Part shown: piece after piece, positions 62,252 to 64,000 of the stretch
Position numbering within the stretch: the stretch's first letter is position 1
Layout: every line of letters starts with the position of its first letter
Assembly (NCBI GenBank): GCA_051439375.1
Contig: JBFRWB010000246.1
Span: 1 to 64,000, forward strand
DNA: 64,000 nucleotides
Origin: JBGTGT01 sp051439375
Lineage (GTDB): Bacteria > Cyanobacteriota > Cyanobacteriia > Cyanobacteriales > Microcystaceae
Direction of reading: 5' to 3'
Made by a program: the position numbers and the translations under genes
Notes under the pieces: model-generated
Database searches by the model: none
The model's input: the letters and a program-made list of their open reading frames with translations, nothing else
What the model was told of the DNA's origin: nothing

Positions 62252-63016
62252 GAGTTTTTCAACCAATTTAACTTGTTCGGGGCTAAATCCAGCTTTAATT
62301 AAATGCTCTAAATACCAATTTTGCCGATAACGGGGATCAAGTGCGATCGCCTTTTGATAGGTTTCTTTTGCCAAGGTTGGTTGCTGATTATCTCCATAAA
62401 TCATCGCAAGTGCAACCCAAGGATGGGGGTTATTTGGTTCTAAACGAGTGGCTATTTTGCCGTGTTCAATGGCGGTTTGATACTCTTCTGTACGATGATA
62501 AGCTAAACTAAGATTATAATGGGCGATTTTATTATTAGGTTTGAGTTTAACTGCTGTTTGATGAATATTAATTGCTTGTTCTAAGTCTCCTTTAACGAGA
62601 TAGACAATTCCTAGAGCATTAAAAGCTTCTACATTTTGCGAATCTTGTTTGATGACCTGTTGTAATTGAGCGATCGCTGCTTCGGCCTGTCCATCAAGAT
62701 GTAATGTCCATCCTAAAATAATACGACCAGATAAGTTAGTAGGATCTGCCTCAACTGAGGCTTGTAACGCTGTAATGGCTTCAGAAAAGCGATTTTCTTG
62801 GCGATACTGTAATCCTTTTAGGCGTAATTCAGCCGATCTTTTAATTTCTTCTTTGGAGGGACTAGGAGAAACCACAGGAGAAGGAGAAGTGAGAGGGGAA
62901 GGAGAAATCAAAGGTTCTTGAGAACTACAAGATACAGTTACTAAGGAAATCGTGGCTACTATGGTTAAAAGAGAACCCTTTCTCTTAAGAATTCGGATTA
63001 AGGAATAGATTGGCAT
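62228..63016 (-). CDS. TPR-repeat protein with exported, lipoprotein-like N-terminus
   Basis: The 262-residue protein has a basic start and a hydrophobic segment ending in SLVTVSC, close to a lipobox but with Thr at -3. A Pro/Ser-rich linker (SPSPLTSPSPVVSPSPS) follows. From about 60 to 245 there are about five TPR units (FSEAITALQASVEADPTN, EQAINIHQTAVKLKPNN, YQTAIEHGKIATRLEPNN). A membrane-anchored, periplasm-facing scaffold is the simplest reading. No partner is indicated. Confidence 0.75.
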   Translation of the reverse strand: MPIYSLIRILKRKGSLLTIVATISLVTVSCSSQEPLISPSPLTSPSPVVSPSPSKEEIKRSAELRLKGLQYRQENRFSEAITALQASVEADPTNLSGRIILGWTLHLDGQAEAAIAQLQQVIKQDSQNVEAFNALGIVYLVKGDLEQAINIHQTAVKLKPNNKIAHYNLSLAYHRTEEYQTAIEHGKIATRLEPNNPHPWVALAMIYGDNQQPTLAKETYQKAIALDPRYRQNWYLEHLIKAGFSPEQVKLVEKLKNSPNLG

Positions 63017-63036
63017 GAATTATTAATTTTTAACTT

Positions 63037-64000
63037 TTAGTATCTCTTATATTTAACCAAATGTTTACGAAAAATAGAGTGAATGAATCGATATCCCCCA
63101 CCGACACGCTGTAAGATTGATTGCTCGGTACAATAATTTAGAAATCGTGCATAATTCCAAGGTGCATAACCGCTTAAAGTTAGCACAATACGAAGACTTA
63201 AATGCTGTAAACCTTCTCGACATAAAAATAAGACAACCGTTATAAATGCTAATATCGCTCTTACATATCTTAATAAATCTCCGTTGATTAAATTGAGAAA
63301 CCTTGCTCCATTTTCCAACCCCCAAAATATCGTAAAAGCTAGAATTAAGAAGATAAATAATAAAAAAAAGTTAGAACAAATCAAGAACCAAATATCTTGA
63401 TTGGGTTGTGTTTTAAGATTTAAACCGATTTGTAGCCTTGTTGAGCTTAATGGGTTAAAGTTAAAACCTCTCCAAAAGGGGATACGTCTCCAAAATGCTA
63501 TCTTTACGCCATGACCATTTTCATCTTTTGAGATTAAATTCATGCCATAGACTAAAATAAACATTGGCGCATACAATAAAGGTGTTGTCTGTAAATGAAA
63601 GTTTTCTATTCCCTTAAGATAATTAACATAGATAACATAGTTGTATGCTAACTCAACAACTGTAAAACCAATGAGTCCAGCAATTAAGCGGAAGATGATT
63701 TGAAATAGATCTTTCTCAAGGCTACCTTTTTTTAACCCTTTAGGCTGTATTTTGTCAACAAAAAATAATGAAAATTGGTGTTTTTCTAATTGACTAGCAA
63801 TCCAACTTAAATAATTATAAGATTTAGTCGGATGGTTTAAATATCTTCGATAACTTCTCGGTACTCTTTTTTTGGGTGGAACAGCATTGGCTATTTTCTC
63901 TCGATACCGAACTTGCCAGCCACTTCTCCAGTTATCATAAGCCTTATTTCCAATCATTTGAGAATCCCCTATCATCTTGACTAAATAGCAAGCAACAAGA
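63037..64000 (-). CDS. C-terminal part of a probable NACHT-family membrane NTPase, 5' end beyond window
   Basis: The frame stays open through an internal ATG at 63975 to the window edge, so this is probably only the 3' part. PTKSYNYLSWIASQLEKHQF, then FFVDKIQP, is the typical post-NACHT helical segment. Four to five hydrophobic segments follow. The end contains APWNYARFLNYCTEQSILQR and VGGGYRFIHSIFRKHLV, which closes many cyanobacterial NACHT-transmembrane proteins. No NTPase motif lies in the visible part. STAND/NACHT proteins of this kind are linked to phage defence or signalling; here this is inference from the tail alone. Confidence 0.6.
   Translation of the reverse strand, partial: LVACYLVKMIGDSQMIGNKAYDNWRSGWQVRYREKIANAVPPKKRVPRSYRRYLNHPTKSYNYLSWIASQLEKHQFSLFFVDKIQPKGLKKGSLEKDLFQIIFRLIAGLIGFTVVELAYNYVIYVNYLKGIENFHLQTTPLLYAPMFILVYGMNLISKDENGHGVKIAFWRRIPFWRGFNFNPLSSTRLQIGLNLKTQPNQDIWFLICSNFFLLFIFLILAFTIFWGLENGARFLNLINGDLLRYVRAILAFITVVLFLCREGLQHLSLRIVLTLSGYAPWNYARFLNYCTEQSILQRVGGGYRFIHSIFRKHLVKYKRY

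Overview
The window looks like chromosomal DNA of a unicellular cyanobacterium, probably of the Crocosphaera/Cyanothece group. The evidence is gene content: heme oxygenase, a PsbQ lipoprotein, a FutA-type iron-binding protein, a cyanobacterial PilMNOQ set without PilP, and a Pil-type chemotaxis set. The DNA is AT-rich and carries many HIP1 octamers (GCGATCGC, about 27 by eye). The species name is inference. I saw no rRNA, tRNA, CRISPR array, complete insertion sequence or prophage.

Layout. 0-1.7 kb: 5' part of a surface-type protein with CARDB-like repeats, cut by the window edge. 2-8.6 kb: ABC exporter, PAS-GGDEF-EAL protein, UspA, zinc-ribbon protein and heme oxygenase. 8.8-12.5 kb: SMC. 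12.5-16.9 kb: accessory patch with a broken MNT-HEPN pair, a PEP-CTERM protein, a stand-alone vMAP-type HTH protein and a sodium:solute symporter ending in a decayed histidine-kinase ATPase domain. 17-25.7 kb: pilus/phototaxis signalling (PilH-like CheY, CheW, TPR-MCP, and a CheA-REC hybrid), with futA on the opposite strand between the MCP and CheA. 25.7-31.4 kb: purL, a geranylgeranyl-reductase-family oxidoreductase, a GT39-like membrane protein and an RpiB-family isomerase. 31.5-36.4 kb: pilMNOQ. 36.7-46.1 kb: GDSL esterase, MlaF-type ATPase, VOC protein, psbQ, ferritin, CbiX chelatase, orphan nuclease-like protein, RNase Z, YacP-like protein, a zinc/ParE-like protein and a large unknown. 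46.5-55.3 kb: prs, a pentapeptide-repeat protein, a PIN fragment, mfd and a restriction-modification fusion. 55.5-59.7 kb: the UDP-xylose pair (uxs, ugd) and leuA. 60-64 kb: a DUF4912 protein with a long SSYALQ repeat tract, a TPR protein and the 3' part of a probable NACHT-family membrane NTPase cut by the window edge.

How the genes fit together. The chemotaxis set and pilMNOQ, about 6 kb apart, point to type IV pilus motility and its control; the c-di-GMP protein may feed the same decision. Heme oxygenase (bilins, iron release), FutA (iron uptake), ferritin (iron storage) and PsbQ (photosystem II) are photosynthesis and iron-economy genes. Ugd and Uxs act in sequence from UDP-glucose to UDP-xylose.

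The most unusual structure is around the 3' end of mfd. The last codons of mfd occur three times in the same orientation (genuine copy at 49773, copies near 49414 and 47896), separated by a PIN-toxin fragment and a pentapeptide-repeat gene. This suggests serial insertion or duplication at the mfd 3' end. Other notable items are the 31-unit repeat tract in the DUF4912 protein, the transporter with a pseudo-ATPase tail, a dispersed repeat read in frame inside Mfd, and several MITE-like inverted-repeat elements in gaps.
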